A stretch of DNA of 5,916 bases from Elusimicrobiota bacterium (GTDB lineage Bacteria; Elusimicrobiota; Elusimicrobia; Elusimicrobiales; Elusimicrobiaceae), in contig JAEXBW010000024.1 in the NCBI GenBank assembly GCA_023393825.1, positions 1-5,916 on the forward strand, read 5' to 3'. Under the pieces are notes generated by a model. The model had not been told where the DNA came from. It saw nothing but the letters and a program-made list of their open reading frames with translations, and did no database searches. Made by a program: the position numbers and the translations under genes. This document shows positions 4,383 through 5,916 of the stretch, in pieces. How positions within the stretch are numbered: the stretch's first letter is position 1; the number at the start of each line of letters is the position of its first letter.

Positions 4383-5916
4383 TTATTTTTCTATACCAAA
4401 ATTCTTAAGAAAAGCCTTATTATTGTAAGGCCTGCCCAAAAATTGTTCTACCATTTTATTGGGGTCTTGCGTAATACCGGGCGTGTAAATCAGTTTTCTC
4501 AACTTTGCGCCCAAGTCTTTATTATATACGCCCTGTTGCTCAAACTGGCTAAAAATATCATCCGCTATAACCAAAGACCACGCGTAAACATAATAGCCTA
4601 CGTCGTAAGGGTCGGTAAGGGACATTATGTGCGCAAAGTTCGCCTGCGGATATGTACCCTGCGTAAGCGGCATAAGATATATTTGTTTTATCATCTTTTC
4701 GTATATCTTTGTGCTGTCCACTGGCTTGTTGGAAAGGTGGTAAACATAATCCAACTGGCCTTGAAAGTTTTGCCTTAACATAGGCAGCGCGGTACCTGCG
4801 GATTTAGAGGCCATCAACGCGGCTATCATATCATCAGGCAGAGCCTCGCCCGTCTTATAATGCTTAGAAATTTTCTTTAAGGCATCTTTTTGCCAGGCCC
4901 AATTTTCAAGCAGTTGGGAATGTGTTTCTATATAATCCCAAGTTATATTATCTCCGCCCAAGCTGGCATATTTGGGGTGCGTCATTGACATTTGCAAAAC
5001 GTGGCCGAATTCGTGGAACAATGTTTCTACCTCGCTATGGTTTAACAGGGAGGGTACGCCATTACCCGCGGGCGTCATATTGGCAGCGATAACTACGCTT
5101 GGCACCTGCCAGCTGCCGTCCGCATTTTGGTATGCGTCAATAAAGCTCCACGTGGCGGCGTGGGTATATTTACCATCTCTGGGGTAAAGGTCCATATAAA
5201 AGTTGGAGATAAGTTCCCCCGTGGCTTTATCTTTGATGCGGTAGACAAGCACATCTTTGTTCCACACGGGTAAATCCGCCTTAACAAAATCAAGGCCGAA
5301 TATATCGCCAAAGATTTCAAACATACCCGCTATAACGTGGTCGGTAGGAAAGTACTCTTTAATCTTCTCTTGGTCGACATTGTAGTACTTCTTCATATAT
5401 TCGTTGTAGTAATAAGGATAGTCCCACAGGCCGAATTTATTGCAGCCGCATGTCATATCTTTCTGCAGCTTTATATAATTTTTAAGTTCGGTTTTGCCGA
5501 TGGGTTTTAAGTTATTTTCTATATCCTTTAAAAAATGTTTTAAGGTTTTTTTATCTTGCGCCATTCTGTCCGCCAACACATACTGCGGGTGGTCTTTATA
5601 GCCCAGCAGGCGGGACGTTTTGGAGCGGATTTGCAAAACATCTTCCAACAGTTTTACGTTCTCTTTGCCGCCGCGGTTTGCAAATTTTATTTGAAGCGCT
5701 TTTCTTGCGTCTTCGTCCTTAGCATTGGCCATAAACGGGTTATAGTCGGGATATTTAAGCGTTACAATGTATTTGCCGTCGGCGGTGCGCTCAAGGCGGT
5801 TTATGTAAACATCGCTAAGGCCGTCCAGTTGCTCTTTGGTAAGTTCAAGCTGGTCCTTATACTTCATAAGGTTAACGTTAAATTGCGTTATTTTTTCCAT
5901 CTTCTGCGCGGTTAAG
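4383..5916 (-). CDS. M3-family zinc oligopeptidase (Dcp/thimet type), N terminus outside window
   Basis: This is a thimet oligopeptidase/dipeptidyl carboxypeptidase-like metallopeptidase that cuts short peptides. The frame runs open to the right edge and the first visible Met (5898-5900) is internal: what follows, FNVNLMKYKDQLELTKEQL, matches the middle of the family's N-terminal helical domain. Compared with thimet oligopeptidase, about 175-180 residues are missing, plus any signal peptide. Numbered from that Met, the zinc site is HEFGH (H296, E297, H300) with third ligand E325 in WDYIETHSQ, the exact family spacing. Catalytic-side tyrosines are Y432, Y436 and Y439 in YDVGYYVYAW. The C terminus is typical (FLGRPYNNKAFLKNFG). 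Two differences are visible: the usual E-x-P-S-Q reads E-T-H-S-Q, and the Gly-rich loop before Y432 is replaced by a longer IMSLTDP. Whether it acts in the cytoplasm or periplasm cannot be decided. It heads a likely two-gene operon with the alcohol dehydrogenase. CGC at 151-153 is an unusual Cys pair. Confidence 0.93.
   Translation of the reverse strand, partial: LTAQKMEKITQFNVNLMKYKDQLELTKEQLDGLSDVYINRLERTADGKYIVTLKYPDYNPFMANAKDEDARKALQIKFANRGGKENVKLLEDVLQIRSKTSRLLGYKDHPQYVLADRMAQDKKTLKHFLKDIENNLKPIGKTELKNYIKLQKDMTCGCNKFGLWDYPYYYNEYMKKYYNVDQEKIKEYFPTDHVIAGMFEIFGDIFGLDFVKADLPVWNKDVLVYRIKDKATGELISNFYMDLYPRDGKYTHAATWSFIDAYQNADGSWQVPSVVIAANMTPAGNGVPSLLNHSEVETLFHEFGHVLQMSMTHPKYASLGGDNITWDYIETHSQLLENWAWQKDALKKISKHYKTGEALPDDMIAALMASKSAGTALPMLRQNFQGQLDYVYHLSNKPVDSTKIYEKMIKQIYLMPLTQGTYPQANFAHIMSLTDPYDVGYYVYAWSLVIADDIFSQFEQQGVYNKDLGAKLRKLIYTPGITQDPNKMVEQFLGRPYNNKAFLKNFGIEK

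Noticed and set aside
5898..5900. ATG at 5900 (minus) as the start of the M3 peptidase
   Set aside because: About 175 residues of the conserved N-terminal domain would be missing and the frame remains open upstream (LTAQK), so this is an internal Met in a gene cut by the window.
5556..5915. 119-codon plus-strand frame opposite the M3 peptidase gene
   Set aside because: It is antisense to conserved peptidase sequence and has no recognisable motif.

Overview
The window holds five genes and no mobile element, CRISPR array, tRNA or rRNA that I could recognise. Two genes at the left end point right: an MBL-fold metal-dependent hydrolase cut off by the window edge, and a Gph-like HAD phosphatase 9 bases behind it. 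The other three point left. Reading leftward from the right edge they are an M3 zinc oligopeptidase (its 5' end lies outside the window), an iron-containing alcohol dehydrogenase 18 bases behind it, an SPL-type radical SAM protein, and a DUF2971 protein. The arrangement is therefore convergent, with the meeting point at 1289-1292, where the HAD gene and the DUF2971 gene share a TTAA that supplies both stop codons.

The organism looks like a fermentative, probably anaerobic bacterium. The alcohol dehydrogenase and radical SAM enzyme fit this. Most genes are roughly 45-58% GC in the stretches I counted and use many Lys, Phe and Ala codons. I suspect a gut-associated lineage such as Elusimicrobiota, but this is an impression and I cannot confirm the phylum. 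The DUF2971 gene stands out: a hand count of 1321-1740 gives about 32% GC, which suggests it was acquired separately.

Region by region: 1-1292 is a housekeeping hydrolase/phosphatase pair, probably one transcript. 1289-2053 is the low-GC DUF2971 gene, with a good ribosome binding site of its own. 2054-2127 is a short AT-rich gap. 2128-3087 is the radical SAM gene; its last codons encode a perfect match to the sliding-clamp binding pentapeptide QLSLF, and the same bases form a hairpin with a GAAA loop and T-tract on the opposite strand. 3088-3194 carries two hairpins after the alcohol dehydrogenase, one terminator-like. 3195-5916 is the peptidase/alcohol dehydrogenase operon.

I see no evident multi-gene novel system. 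The observations most worth following are the atypical DUF2971 gene, the QLSLF tail of the radical SAM protein, the terminator embedded in its 3' end, and the hairpin that sits just upstream of its start codon. No stretch over 300 bases lacks a gene.
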